A stretch of DNA of 49,037 nucleotides from Flavobacteriaceae bacterium (lineage in GTDB: Bacteria > Bacteroidota > Bacteroidia > Flavobacteriales > Flavobacteriaceae): NCBI GenBank assembly GCA_026709415.1, contig JAPOSZ010000023.1, positions 1 through 49,037 of the forward strand. The letters are read 5' to 3'. Position numbers and translations under genes: made by a program. Positions 1 through 8,737 of this stretch are shown piece by piece; the stretch's first letter is position 1, and the number at the start of each line of letters is the position of its first letter. Under the pieces are notes generated by a model, which had not been told where the DNA came from, ran no database searches, and was given only the letters and a program-made list of their open reading frames with translations.

Positions 1-129
1 GATCATTTCTGCAAGGTTTTGAGACCAAGAGACGCATTTCCTTGCAGATTTCAAAGCCCATTCTTGGCCAGTGGGGTATCATTCAATCCCACATATCAAG
101 GGGATGATGGACTCTATTTGAGTTTTTAA
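1..129 (+). CDS. 3' end of an unidentified gene (cut by window edge)
   Basis: Frame 1 is open from the first base to a TAA at 127-129 and gives 42 residues ending in DDGLYLSF. The composition looks protein-like and the small gene at 161 follows 31 bases later on the same strand, so this may be the upstream member of a two-gene unit. I recognise no family. Without the upstream part this could be chance. Confidence 0.35.
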   Translation, partial: DHFCKVLRPRDAFPCRFQSPFLASGVSFNPTYQGDDGLYLSF

Positions 130-160
130 GGAGCGACTAACAAGACTTTATGAATCAGAT

Positions 161-484
161 ATGGATTTCTTTTCTCTTTTGATAATAAAATATTCGATCG
201 TTAATAACCAACCAGAAGTATCAGAAGTTATTTTCTCGCCAATAGAATTTATTGATTGGAGTTGCTTAACTCTAGGGGCTCTTGGATGGGGACAAATTCA
301 AATAGCAAATTCAAATAGAATTGAAATATCTCAAGATCAATCAAGGAAATCTTGGATGTTAAAGTTGTGCGATAATGTTTTAGAATTCTACTCAAAAGAG
401 ATTGACAAGATAACAGGGACTAGAATAAAAAGGTTTCAAGAAATAAAAAAGTATTGGAAGAACAAAGATGATGTTTGGTTATAG
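161..484 (+). CDS. Hypothetical protein, 107 aa
   Basis: An ATG-initiated frame of 107 residues with no signal peptide or clear membrane helix. It has a mixed hydrophobic N-terminal half and a charged, lysine-rich helical C-terminus (IKRFQEIKKYWKNKDD). I do not recognise the family. It sits just downstream of the partial frame that ends at 129 and upstream of the CRISPR array, in a region rich in gene remnants, so it could be a small accessory protein, for example the immunity partner of the cut gene. That role is a guess from position only. Confidence 0.45.
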   Translation: MDFFSLLIIKYSIVNNQPEVSEVIFSPIEFIDWSCLTLGALGWGQIQIANSNRIEISQDQSRKSWMLKLCDNVLEFYSKEIDKITGTRIKRFQEIKKYWKNKDDVWL

Positions 485-756
485 AAATCAAAGTGTGCGA
501 TTTATATAAAAACTTCCAATAGCAAATCTTCTGCTAAAACCAAAACCTTAATAGCTTATTCCAACCGTATGTTTGGAAACCACCAAAAAATTACGATATG
601 TCCGAGTTAGGCGTAGAAGAAATGATTAGAAAGTGTTCTTTAGGTTAGTGAGGTAAGTTACGAATCAATTATCGGAAAATGCGACGGCACTGAAGCTATC
701 TATTGGTTACTACAAAAGGATGTAATTCCAAAGATTTAAGAACATACCAAAAAGTT
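485..756 (+). other. Gene-poor stretch with possible decayed coding remnants, upstream of the CRISPR array
   Basis: No intact gene is visible. Two protein-like pieces on the + strand can be joined by one frameshift: about 548-646, ending in MSELGVEEMIRKCSLG, and about 646-739, ending in EAIYWLLQKDVIPKI before TAA. This suggests the eroded 3' end of an old gene, but I recognise no family. The stretch abuts repeat 1 of the array, so it may also hold leader or trailer DNA. Confidence 0.3.
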
Positions 757-1035
757 GTTGTGAATTGCTTACAAAAGATTAATTTTAAGGAACCTTTTTC
801 ACCATCAAAGTCTATTATGAATCATCGGAAAGAGTTGTGAATTGCTTACAAAAGATTAATTTTAAGGAACCTTTTTCACCATTGAAGACCTTTTGCAAGA
901 AATTGATACAGTTGTGAATTGCTTACAAAAGATTAATTTTAAGGAACCTTTTTCACCAAACATGTATTGCCATTTCATTATAATTATGTTGTGAATTGCT
1001 TACAAAAGATTAATTTTAAGGAACCTTTTTCACCA
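757..1035 (+). CRISPR. Type II-C CRISPR array, four 48-bp repeats and three 29-bp spacers
   Basis: Four identical repeats lie at 757-804, 834-881, 911-958 and 988-1035, starting GTTGTGAATTGC and ending TTTTTCACCA. They alternate with three unrelated spacers of exactly 29 bp (805-833, 882-910, 959-987), a constant 77-bp period. Long repeats of 46-48 bp with about 30-bp spacers are typical of subtype II-C in Bacteroidota. cas2 and cas1 follow at 1142-2428 on the minus strand. The lack of any repeat decay suggests recent or continuing maintenance. The repeat start pairs with the anti-repeat of the tracrRNA candidate at 26129-26199. No cas9 is present nearby. Confidence 0.97.
758..787 (+). promoter_or_regulatory. 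Possible repeat-internal crRNA promoter (present in every repeat)
   Basis: Within each repeat, TTG at repeat bases 2-4 is followed after 19 bases by TAATTTTA at bases 24-31. This is one mismatch from the Bacteroidota -33/-7 pattern TTG-N19-TAnnTTTG. It would start transcription near the repeat end and read each spacer on the + strand, as known for repeat-borne promoters of Neisseria II-C arrays. The coordinates given are for repeat 1. The motif is seen; the activity is inferred. Confidence 0.45.
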
Positions 1036-1062
1036 TACCAACCATAACTAGTTGGTATGGTG
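1031..1062 (+). terminator. Perfect 12-bp hairpin fused to the last CRISPR repeat
   Basis: CACCATACCAAC (1031-1042) and GTTGGTATGGTG (1051-1062) are exact reverse complements around an 8-base loop. The left arm begins with the final five bases of repeat 4 (CACCA), so the hairpin marks the array border. It has no T run, so it may be a processing or boundary structure rather than a Rho-independent terminator. A second hairpin, GCTTAAA/TTTAAGC with loop TGGA, lies at 1099-1116 between the array and cas2. Confidence 0.55.
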
Positions 1063-1141
1063 GTGATTAGGGGATTTTATAGGAATAAAAATTCGAGTGC
1101 TTAAATGGATTTAAGCTCATTGATTCGCAATGAAACTTAAT

Positions 1142-1492
<351 letters not shown>

Positions 1493-1525
1493 TTATAGCT
1501 TATGTTCTCAAAAATTTCAGTGCAG

Positions 1526-2428
1526 TCAACAGATTGGAAATTCAGGATATATTATTTTCCTTCGAATTTTCGCAAAAGATTCAAATAAACTATTCGTTGT
1601 AATGCTCATCGCTATCATGAGTGGACTTCTTTTCTTGTTGATTAAAACATCCATTGAGCTGGTTTTAAGCAATTCGGACTTAATTTCGGCGTTTAATGAT
1701 TTTATATTCATCCCTGATTCAACAAGATTAACTACTATAGAGTCAACAAAAGGACGATATGGCTCCATGATATCATCTGCTAAACAAAAAGGATTGTATT
1801 TGTTTTGATGTTTGAGACCAACTGTGGCTAACAATCCTGATCCAACAATAGCTCTAGCGGTAATTCCACGCAAAATAGAATATCCATAATTTAACAAGTT
1901 ATTTGGTGGGATTCCTTTTTGATTTCTACTAAACTCAGAAAGATTAAAGAGATTTTGAAAATAAAATGCTGCTGCTATTGCCTCACAATTTTCAGAATCT
2001 CCACTCTTAACTTTTTTAGAAAGTCGGTTTAATCTTACCGGATTTTTACCAATAAGCCTTAGAAGATTAGCTTGGTTTTCTATTTTGGAAATCACAGTCT
2101 GTTTCCACAATTGTTTTTTTAGAGGAAGGCTAGCATTTACTTGATGACGAATTCTTTGACTTTGCTGAGTATGACCAACGATGGGTGAAATGAGGGAACA
2201 CGGTAAGTGACGTTCATCGCAAGTAAATACTACGGACTTGTTTTGAGCCAGTTTTGTAAGTAAACTATTTGTAATTGTAATCTGACTGTTTTCTAATACG
2301 ACGAAAGAAATGTCTTCGATTGGAACTGATGTAGACTTTTTGTCAGAATTGGGATATTTAATAATAAGCTGCTCTAGACGGGTACTTAAATAAACTGGAT
2401 TTCCAAAAAACAAAGTTCTTTTTATCAA
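1526..2428 (-). CDS. cas1: CRISPR-associated integrase Cas1 (type II-C)
   Basis: 300 residues, full length for type II Cas1. The metal-binding residues are visible: E149 in DSENCEA, H207 in GLKHQNK and E222 in DDIMEPYRPF. It acts with Cas2 to integrate spacers at the array. The only start between the upstream in-frame stop and the conserved MIKRTLFFGNP N-terminus is TTG. In canonical II-C loci cas9 lies directly upstream of cas1; here only 127 bp separate cas1 from the fucosidase gene and no cas9 trace is visible. The adaptation module is intact and the effector is missing. Confidence 0.95.
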   Translation of the reverse strand: MIKRTLFFGNPVYLSTRLEQLIIKYPNSDKKSTSVPIEDISFVVLENSQITITNSLLTKLAQNKSVVFTCDERHLPCSLISPIVGHTQQSQRIRHQVNASLPLKKQLWKQTVISKIENQANLLRLIGKNPVRLNRLSKKVKSGDSENCEAIAAAFYFQNLFNLSEFSRNQKGIPPNNLLNYGYSILRGITARAIVGSGLLATVGLKHQNKYNPFCLADDIMEPYRPFVDSIVVNLVESGMNIKSLNAEIKSELLKTSSMDVLINKKRSPLMIAMSITTNSLFESFAKIRRKIIYPEFPIC

Positions 2429-2555
2429 ACGTGAAAGAGTAAAAATTTAAATGAGACATCAACTTTTGAGGTTGTAATTCGTTAAACCAAAAAAGAGGAT
2501 AATTATAATAAGTCAAATCAAAACATCAAATAAGATTAAAGGTAAGTTTAATGAG

Positions 2556-4664
2556 CTATTCGATAATACCTAATTCAGCAATAGCAATTTGTCCATGAGC
2601 ATCAGTACTTTTTAATGAATCTAGACGAATATATTGAGCATCAATTGGTTTTATTTCTACTGATTGAAGTATAGGATTATTAACGATGTTAGAAAACTCA
2701 CCTTCAGAAACTTTCTCCCAGTTGGCATTGTCTTGACTCACATATAAAGCGAAATTTGAAATATGCTTTAAATCATGCTTTTCACTTCTTGGCATATAGG
2801 TAAAGCCTTTTAAAGTGACGATTCGATTCAAATCAATGGTAATCGAAAATTCAGTCTCAGGATCAGAATCGGATGTCCATCGAGTGCTAAAATCACCATC
2901 GATGATGTTTTGACTATTATTTTCAGATCCCCCTTGAATGTCAATAATCTTCCAATCAGTTTTAAGAGAGCCAAATCCTTCATGAATGACAACACTGGAT
3001 TGATCATTGATTTCATCATGTGCCAATGCTTTAATAATGCCGCGGCCAGGCATGGAAAAAGATTCCGTATACTTGGGACTATCAAATGTTGGTTCGGAAC
3101 CATCGATTGTGAAATAGATGATATCTGTTGGCTTTTCTGCTTGTATGGAAACGACCCCGTCACCATCTCGTTCGATTTGAGGATTACGAACAAATCGAGG
3201 AGCATGAAAGGCTTCAATATTGGATAAAACCGGAATTCCTCTAGCGTCTTTGATGACTATTTTTAGAGTTTGCGTGGTCACATTTTCAGTTCTTAAGATT
3301 CTTTTGTAACCAATGGTTGTTTCACTGGCTATGGTTAGCCATTGATTATCAACCTTAGCCAACACATCAAATTCTTTAATTCGTTGACCTAAAGCGATGT
3401 ATTCTTGAAGTAAAACTCGATTAATGGTTGTTGGCACTTCAAATTCAAATGTAATTTCAGATTGAATCACGCTATCATCAGTCGTCCAGTAAGTGTCTTG
3501 ATCCCCATCAATTAAATTTCGAACACCATATTGATCATAGAGCTTTCCTCTTGTATTGGATGCCTTGACAGTAACTCCCGCCAAAAGATTTGTTTTTAAA
3601 TCTTCTTTAATGACATGAACCATTTCGTTGAGTCTTTCAATGTCATTTTCATGAAACAAACCTCTTTGATCTGGTGGAATATTTAAAAGCAAAGTGGCAT
3701 TGCGACCAATGGATTTATAATAAATATCCACCATTTCTTCAAGAGAACGGACTTTATCGTCTTCACTTTTGTGATAAAACCACCCAGGACGAATCGAAAC
3801 ATCAGCTTCACCAGGAACCCACGCTTCACCATCGATGTGCCCTGACATAAATTCTCTATAATGGACTTTTCCTGCGAGATTGTCTTTTTGTCGGAGCATG
3901 CTCCAATTGGTTTTATTGGCGATTCCACTCTCATTTCCTATCCAACGGGCTTCTGCAGGACCTACTCCCCACACCAAAGTGTTGGGAGACCATTCATAAA
4001 TTAACTTATATGTTTCTTCCCAATCATAGTACTCCAAAGTATTGATTCTTCTCGTTTCATTGGCTCCACCGTAGTAACCACTACCACCGTTAGCCCCATC
4101 AAACCACATTTCGAATACTTCACCATAATTGGTGAGCAATTCTTTTAATTGATTTCTAAAATAAGTGATGTACCCTTCCCTTCCATATTCAGGATGATTT
4201 CGATCCCAAGGAGAGAGATAAACGCCGAATTTTAATCCGTATTCTTTGCATGCCTCATAGAATTCCTGAACCACATCCCCTTTTCCATCTTTCCACGGGG
4301 AATTTTTTACCGAGTGTTCTGTATATTCCGAAGGCCATAGACAAAATCCGTCATGATGCTTGGCTGTTAATATCAATCCAGTCATACCAACTTCTTTGGC
4401 CACCCTTGCCCATTGACGGGCATCGAGTTCAGTAGGATGAAACACTTCAGGTGATTCATCCCCAAACCCCCATTCTTTATCAGTGAATGTATTGACGGTA
4501 AAATGGATGAATCCATAAAATTCAAGTTCTTGCCAATCGAGTTGCTTTTGAGTTGGAATTGGATAAACCGGCGCTGGAGGGTCAACGGATGACTGCGTTG
4601 AACTTTGACCTGAGCAGAGTTGGATTGCCAAGAAGACTGAAGTTAGAAGAGTGTAGTACCTCAT
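2556..4664 (-). CDS. Secreted GH29 alpha-L-fucosidase with F5/8-type carbohydrate-binding domains
   Basis: 702 residues with an N-terminal signal peptide (about 1-19, cleavage near CSGQSS). The GH29 barrel spans about 35-350: the substrate-pocket motif KHHDG is at 102-106 and the catalytic nucleophile is probably D189 in MWFDGANG. After it come an F5/8 type C (CBM32-like) domain at about 360-480, a chitobiase-like segment (FTIDGSEPTFDSPKY) at about 500-560, and a second F5/8-like domain at about 570-700 (IIDGDFSTRWTSD). It would release terminal alpha-L-fucose outside the cytoplasm. The sulfatase gene lies 90 bp upstream on the same strand, suggesting joint action on sulfated fucans or fucosylated algal glycans. 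No SusC/SusD genes are in the window. Confidence 0.92.
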   Translation of the reverse strand: MRYYTLLTSVFLAIQLCSGQSSTQSSVDPPAPVYPIPTQKQLDWQELEFYGFIHFTVNTFTDKEWGFGDESPEVFHPTELDARQWARVAKEVGMTGLILTAKHHDGFCLWPSEYTEHSVKNSPWKDGKGDVVQEFYEACKEYGLKFGVYLSPWDRNHPEYGREGYITYFRNQLKELLTNYGEVFEMWFDGANGGSGYYGGANETRRINTLEYYDWEETYKLIYEWSPNTLVWGVGPAEARWIGNESGIANKTNWSMLRQKDNLAGKVHYREFMSGHIDGEAWVPGEADVSIRPGWFYHKSEDDKVRSLEEMVDIYYKSIGRNATLLLNIPPDQRGLFHENDIERLNEMVHVIKEDLKTNLLAGVTVKASNTRGKLYDQYGVRNLIDGDQDTYWTTDDSVIQSEITFEFEVPTTINRVLLQEYIALGQRIKEFDVLAKVDNQWLTIASETTIGYKRILRTENVTTQTLKIVIKDARGIPVLSNIEAFHAPRFVRNPQIERDGDGVVSIQAEKPTDIIYFTIDGSEPTFDSPKYTESFSMPGRGIIKALAHDEINDQSSVVIHEGFGSLKTDWKIIDIQGGSENNSQNIIDGDFSTRWTSDSDPETEFSITIDLNRIVTLKGFTYMPRSEKHDLKHISNFALYVSQDNANWEKVSEGEFSNIVNNPILQSVEIKPIDAQYIRLDSLKSTDAHGQIAIAELGIIE

Positions 4665-4754
4665 GATGGATGGATTATTGTTTTGTCGTTTAGTAGGATG
4701 AATAAAAATAAGGATTTATAGGAATCAAATAAGAAAGAAGGGGGATCCCAGAAC

Positions 4755-6074
4755 CTATTCAAATGTATCGATGAAATGCTTAAGATTTAGAACAATTTCG
4801 GGATATTGACTTGCTAGATTGTTCCTTTCTCCGATGTCACTTTCTAAGTCATATAAAGAAATAGGGAAATCTCCACTCTGATGATCCCAACCCAAACTTT
4901 TGGCTACATGAAGTTTCCATTTACCGAGTCTCACAGCTTCAAGTTGTCCTCTTCTGGAAAAATAATAAAAGGGAAACTCTTCGAGCTTAATGGAAGGGTT
5001 TAAAAGTAAAGCATCAATGTTTCTGCCATCGGTTGGTTTATTGACGGGGAGAGAAGCTTCGGTAAAACCAGCCAGTGTCGGCATTAAATCTAGGGTTGAT
5101 ACAAGTTCAGAAATCACGGTCTTCTTTGGGATTTTCTTTGGCCATGAAATGATTCCGGGGACCCTTTGCCCTCCTTCCCATGTTTGTGCTTTCCACCCCC
5201 GTAAAGGTTTTGCAGAACCTTTATCTTTCGCTTTATGGGGGCCATTATCAGAAGTGTAAATGATTAGGGTATTATGGAACAACCCTTCTTCTTTTAAATA
5301 AGAGGTTATTCTACCTACATTCCAATCGATTTCTGAAATCACATCACCGTATATGCCATAATCGGTCTTCCCCTTAAAATCTTCTGATGCAAAAAGTGGG
5401 ATATGGGGCATAACATGAGCTAAATAGAGAAAAAAGGGTGTTGATTTGTCCCGTTTCTGAATAAAATCAATGGCTGAATCGGTCAATCGTTTTGTAAGAT
5501 AACGTTGATCAGGACCAGATTCTATTTGTGTTTCATTTTCATATAATGGCAAAGGAGGAGATTGAAAATCTTTGGATTTATAATAATGGGAATCCATATC
5601 ATTTGAGTAAGGAACGCCGAAATAATAGTCAAAACCTTGTTTTGTGGGCAAAAATTCAGGCAAATGTCCTAAATGCCACTTTCCGATACAAGCCGTTTGA
5701 TATCCAACATCTTTCAACATTTCTGCCATGGTGTACTCTTCAGGAAGTAAACCCGTTTTAGAAAATGGAAAGAGAACCGCTTCATGTAAGTTAGCTCGAA
5801 TAGGGTAGCGCCCCGTAAGTAATGCCGCCCGGGATGGGGTACATACGGTTGCAGGAACATAAAAATTAGTGAAGCGAATACCGTTATTAGCTAGTTCATC
5901 TATGTTCGGGGTTTGATATTCAGTTGCTCCGTAAGAACTCAAATCAGCATAACCTTGATCATCTGTAAAAATGATGATGATGTTGGGTTTTTCAGTTTCA
6001 ATGTTTTGTTTTTCTTTATGAAAAAGGGAAAACAATCCAATGATTAGCAATTGTATTGTAAAGGGAATCATCAT
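4755..6074 (-). CDS. Secreted or membrane-anchored arylsulfatase-type sulfatase (S1 family)
   Basis: 439 residues with a hydrophobic N-terminal signal (about 1-18). The sulfatase core shows the metal-binding DD at 38-39 (FTDDQGY) and the formylglycine motif CTPSR at 78-82, where C78 should be converted to formylglycine by a maturase encoded elsewhere. GRYPIR, KWHLGH, SDNGPH and GGQRVPG blocks follow, as in family S1. It removes sulfate esters from carbohydrates. It is the first gene of a likely two-gene unit with the downstream fucosidase. The length is slightly short for the family but the C-terminal KLHVAK and DLESDIGERNNLA segments are present. Confidence 0.9.
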   Translation of the reverse strand: MMIPFTIQLLIIGLFSLFHKEKQNIETEKPNIIIIFTDDQGYADLSSYGATEYQTPNIDELANNGIRFTNFYVPATVCTPSRAALLTGRYPIRANLHEAVLFPFSKTGLLPEEYTMAEMLKDVGYQTACIGKWHLGHLPEFLPTKQGFDYYFGVPYSNDMDSHYYKSKDFQSPPLPLYENETQIESGPDQRYLTKRLTDSAIDFIQKRDKSTPFFLYLAHVMPHIPLFASEDFKGKTDYGIYGDVISEIDWNVGRITSYLKEEGLFHNTLIIYTSDNGPHKAKDKGSAKPLRGWKAQTWEGGQRVPGIISWPKKIPKKTVISELVSTLDLMPTLAGFTEASLPVNKPTDGRNIDALLLNPSIKLEEFPFYYFSRRGQLEAVRLGKWKLHVAKSLGWDHQSGDFPISLYDLESDIGERNNLASQYPEIVLNLKHFIDTFE

Positions 6075-6342
6075 TGATTTAGAAAGTTAATCAAACTAGT
6101 GTATTAATTGAATAAGAAATTTAAGTTGTGTGATAAGTTTTTTGTTTCTTTTGAAGAATACCATAATTAGGATAGCATTAATCATTCTATTCTTGCAAAA
6201 CATACATGTCTTAACCATGCTGAAAATTAATGTAAATAGCAGTGGGGAAAAACGCTGATTTTCTCCTTGTGTTATGTACCCTCGTTAAAGAATTAAAGTT
6301 ATATGTGTTCTTCATTAAAGCCTTACCGTCGCAAGGGTGTAC

Positions 6343-6362
6343 CGAAAGTTCGAAAACTTCCG
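6343..6362. other. Intergenic hairpin with CGAA tetraloop
   Basis: CGAAAGTT (6343-6350) and AACTTCCG (6355-6362) pair over eight positions with one mismatch around the loop CGAA. It lies about 280 bp upstream of the sulfatase gene and 79 bp before a small decayed gene. It has no T run and no known RNA family is recognised. Confidence 0.3.
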
Positions 6363-6440
6363 ATTGTTGTCTTGTTTTTTGTGGAGGGATAAAACGTTAT
6401 CCACTCAAATCGTTATAGATGCGTAATTAGTATAGAAATC

Positions 6441-6655
6441 ATGAAAAACCAGCTAGCCACTGTAGAAGATATAAAAGAACTCTTAGAACCTATAAAAAGA
6501 AGGTATAAATTAAATTAGAAGTCAAAGAGTTGCATAATAAATTTGATACAATCAATCATAAATTAGGTAGGCATGGTAGTTTTATACGGATATAGGGTAT
6601 CCTTTTAGGACTTATATTAATAGGAATCATAGGCAAAGCCTTTGAAGCCTTTTAA
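6441..6655 (+). pseudogene. Decayed small membrane-tail protein gene
   Basis: An ATG frame starts MKNQLATVEDIKELLEPIK and stops after 25 codons. A shifted frame then continues as EVKELHNKFDTINHKLG, meets a TAG after SFIRI, and in the same frame reads a hydrophobic helix, ILLGLILIGIIGKAFEAF, to TAA at 6653-6655. Joined, the pieces describe a protein of about 70 residues with a soluble helical head and one C-terminal membrane helix, broken by one frameshift and one stop. The family is unknown. It belongs to the decayed stretch 6075-7292. Confidence 0.5.
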
Positions 6656-6664
6656 ATAAATACC

Positions 6665-6707
6665 ATGTTCAACTCGCTAGTGCAATATAATCTCATGTTG
6701 ATTTTAT
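6665..6707 (+). repeat. Dispersed 43-bp repeat, copy A
   Basis: A 17-base left block, ATGTTCAACTCGCTAGT, a 12-base variable middle, then a right block, CATGTTGATTTTAT. The left block is identical to, and the right block one base different from, copy C at 29771-29813 (minus strand), with the same 12-base middle length. Copy B is at 13950-13990. This copy lies 9 bases after the decayed gene. Confidence 0.7.
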
Positions 6708-7292
6708 CTTTCAATAGGTCTAAATTGATCAAATTGACGAACGTTTCAGTTCAGTGATGGCTTGAACGACTTGATTGAACGTACTTCTATAACAATTAGT
6801 TTGGCATTCGTTTTTTGGAGTTCTGTAATTGATGTTGTTTTACCTTCAATTGAGGTGACTGATTAAAGTGGGGGTTATCGATTTAGAGTCTCATCATCAA
6901 TCGTTTGGACTCAGTTGAGATCCATTTTATTTCTTGAAGCAAAAGGTTTTAGTTATCCCCTAGATCAGGATAGAATGCCCCTAGCTATATCCATGCTTTC
7001 CACTCAAATTGTTGTAGTACCCTTAATTTAGATAGAATTATCGAACAAGGAGTGTTTCATTCTTAATAAAGAAGGAAATGATCAAACTCCAATTTCTTCG
7101 AGGAGAGATTTTGGTTATTTGAAAATGATGGTGAACAAAATCGTATGAAAGAAAAAAAACTAAAGCCGTGATGATAAAAATCTTGAAGGAGATGATTCTA
7201 GTGCGATGGTTCGTTAGAAAAAGAAGTTTCCTAAATCAATGGAATGCAACTGTTTTTCACAATTTTGTGTATAATTTCTTAAATTAGAGAGA
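6708..7292. other. Gene-poor, probably decayed stretch between the sulfatase and rmuC
   Basis: No intact gene is seen. Short protein-like pieces, such as EERFWLFENDGEQN near 7100-7140, end quickly in stops and look like gene remains. An imperfect 40-bp duplication starts with TCCACTCAAAT at 6400 and again at 6999, with about three quarters identity by eye. The rmuC promoter should lie in the last 60 bases; TATAATTTC is a weak -7 candidate. Confidence 0.35.
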
Positions 7293-8606
7293 ATGGAAAA
7301 TATAGTAGTGTTGATTTTCATATCGGTAGTTGGATTCTTGGTTATCTTGGTTTTATTCTTAGTCAGTAAAAGCAGAAAGCTTTCGCGAAAGTTAGAAAAC
7401 ACTAATGAAAAATTGGACTTGTCTGAAAAAAATCTAAAGGAGGCTGAGGTAAATATTCGCATTTTAGAACAAGCAAAAAAGATCAATGAAAATCTAAAGG
7501 AAAAACAAGAAGAAGCATTAAAAGATCAATTAAAAATCATTGGGGCTGAAATTTTAGAGAAGAATTCTAAAAAATATTCAGATTCAGCCTCTGAAAAAAT
7601 AGAAGCCTTGCTCAAGCCATTCAAGGAAAACATTGAAAAGTTTAGAAAAGAGGTTGAGTCTGAAGGAAAGGAAAGATTTTCTCTTGGAAAAAAAGTTGAA
7701 GAATTAATGGGCCTAAATCTACAACTATCAGAAGATGCTCAAAATTTAGCACAAGCACTCAAAGGGGATTCCAAAATGATGGGTGATTGGGGTGAATTAA
7801 TATTGGAGAGAGTCTTGGAGGCTTCGGGATTAGAACTAGGAAGAGAATACTTGTTACAACACCAACTAAATGATGTTCATGATGAAAACATCAAAGTTGC
7901 TGTTTCAAGACTAACGGGCAAAAAAATGCGTCCTGATGCGGTTATTGTATATCCAGACAGACGATTTTTAATCATTGATTCAAAAGTTTCAATAAAAGCT
8001 TTTGCTGAATCGTTTCAAGAAGACTTAACGAATGAAGAGTATAAAGATTTGATGTATGAACATGTCAAATCAATAAAAAAACACATCAATGATCTTCACA
8101 AAGTGGCTTATGACCAAATACCAAACTCACCCGATTTTGTCATCATGTTTATCCCTAACGAAAATGCATTTAACACTGCTTTAAGAACCGAACCAAATTT
8201 ATGGGAAGAGGCGTATCAAAAGCGAATAATACTTATGAATCCAATATATCTTCAGGTAACATTGAAAATTGTTGTTGACATATGGAAAATCAAAAGATTA
8301 ACAGAAGATGCAGATAGCATTGCTCAACAAGGCGCTGAGGTTTATGAAAAAATGGCGAGCATCACCGAAAGTATCCAACAGTTGGGTGGAAGTCTTAAAG
8401 GAGCTTGGAAAAATTATGATGAAGCGGTTAGAAGAATTTCAGGACATGATGGTCTTCTGTCTAAGGTTCAAAAACTTAAGTCTATGGGTGTTCAACCCAA
8501 AAGGGAACTGAAAAACCTTGAAAATATTGGTCAATTAGAAGAAAAAGGTTCGGAATCTGGGCGCTTGGATAAAGCCATAAACAAATTGAAAGCAATCAAA
8601 CCTTGA
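7293..8606 (+). CDS. rmuC: DNA recombination protein RmuC homolog
   Basis: 437 residues: one N-terminal membrane helix (about 4-25), a long coiled coil rich in K and E (about 28-160), then the RmuC nuclease-like domain. Hallmarks are GDSKMMGDWGELILERVLE, RPDAVIVYPDRRFLIIDSK and MFIPNENAFNTAL. In E. coli RmuC limits recombination-associated rearrangements; the domain belongs to the PD-(D/E)XK-like group. It starts at ATG, stands alone on the + strand, and converges with the DUF262 gene. All family blocks are present. Confidence 0.93.
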   Translation: MENIVVLIFISVVGFLVILVLFLVSKSRKLSRKLENTNEKLDLSEKNLKEAEVNIRILEQAKKINENLKEKQEEALKDQLKIIGAEILEKNSKKYSDSASEKIEALLKPFKENIEKFRKEVESEGKERFSLGKKVEELMGLNLQLSEDAQNLAQALKGDSKMMGDWGELILERVLEASGLELGREYLLQHQLNDVHDENIKVAVSRLTGKKMRPDAVIVYPDRRFLIIDSKVSIKAFAESFQEDLTNEEYKDLMYEHVKSIKKHINDLHKVAYDQIPNSPDFVIMFIPNENAFNTALRTEPNLWEEAYQKRIILMNPIYLQVTLKIVVDIWKIKRLTEDADSIAQQGAEVYEKMASITESIQQLGGSLKGAWKNYDEAVRRISGHDGLLSKVQKLKSMGVQPKRELKNLENIGQLEEKGSESGRLDKAINKLKAIKP

Positions 8607-8737
8607 AATAGTGTTAAAATGACATGTGACGTTCTTTTTTGCAAGAGAATTAGAATGAATCATTTTTTCATTCGATATAACTTTTTAAAGCATCAAAAAT
8701 TAAAGAGGCTCTTTTATCCAAGAAAATGGAATCATCA

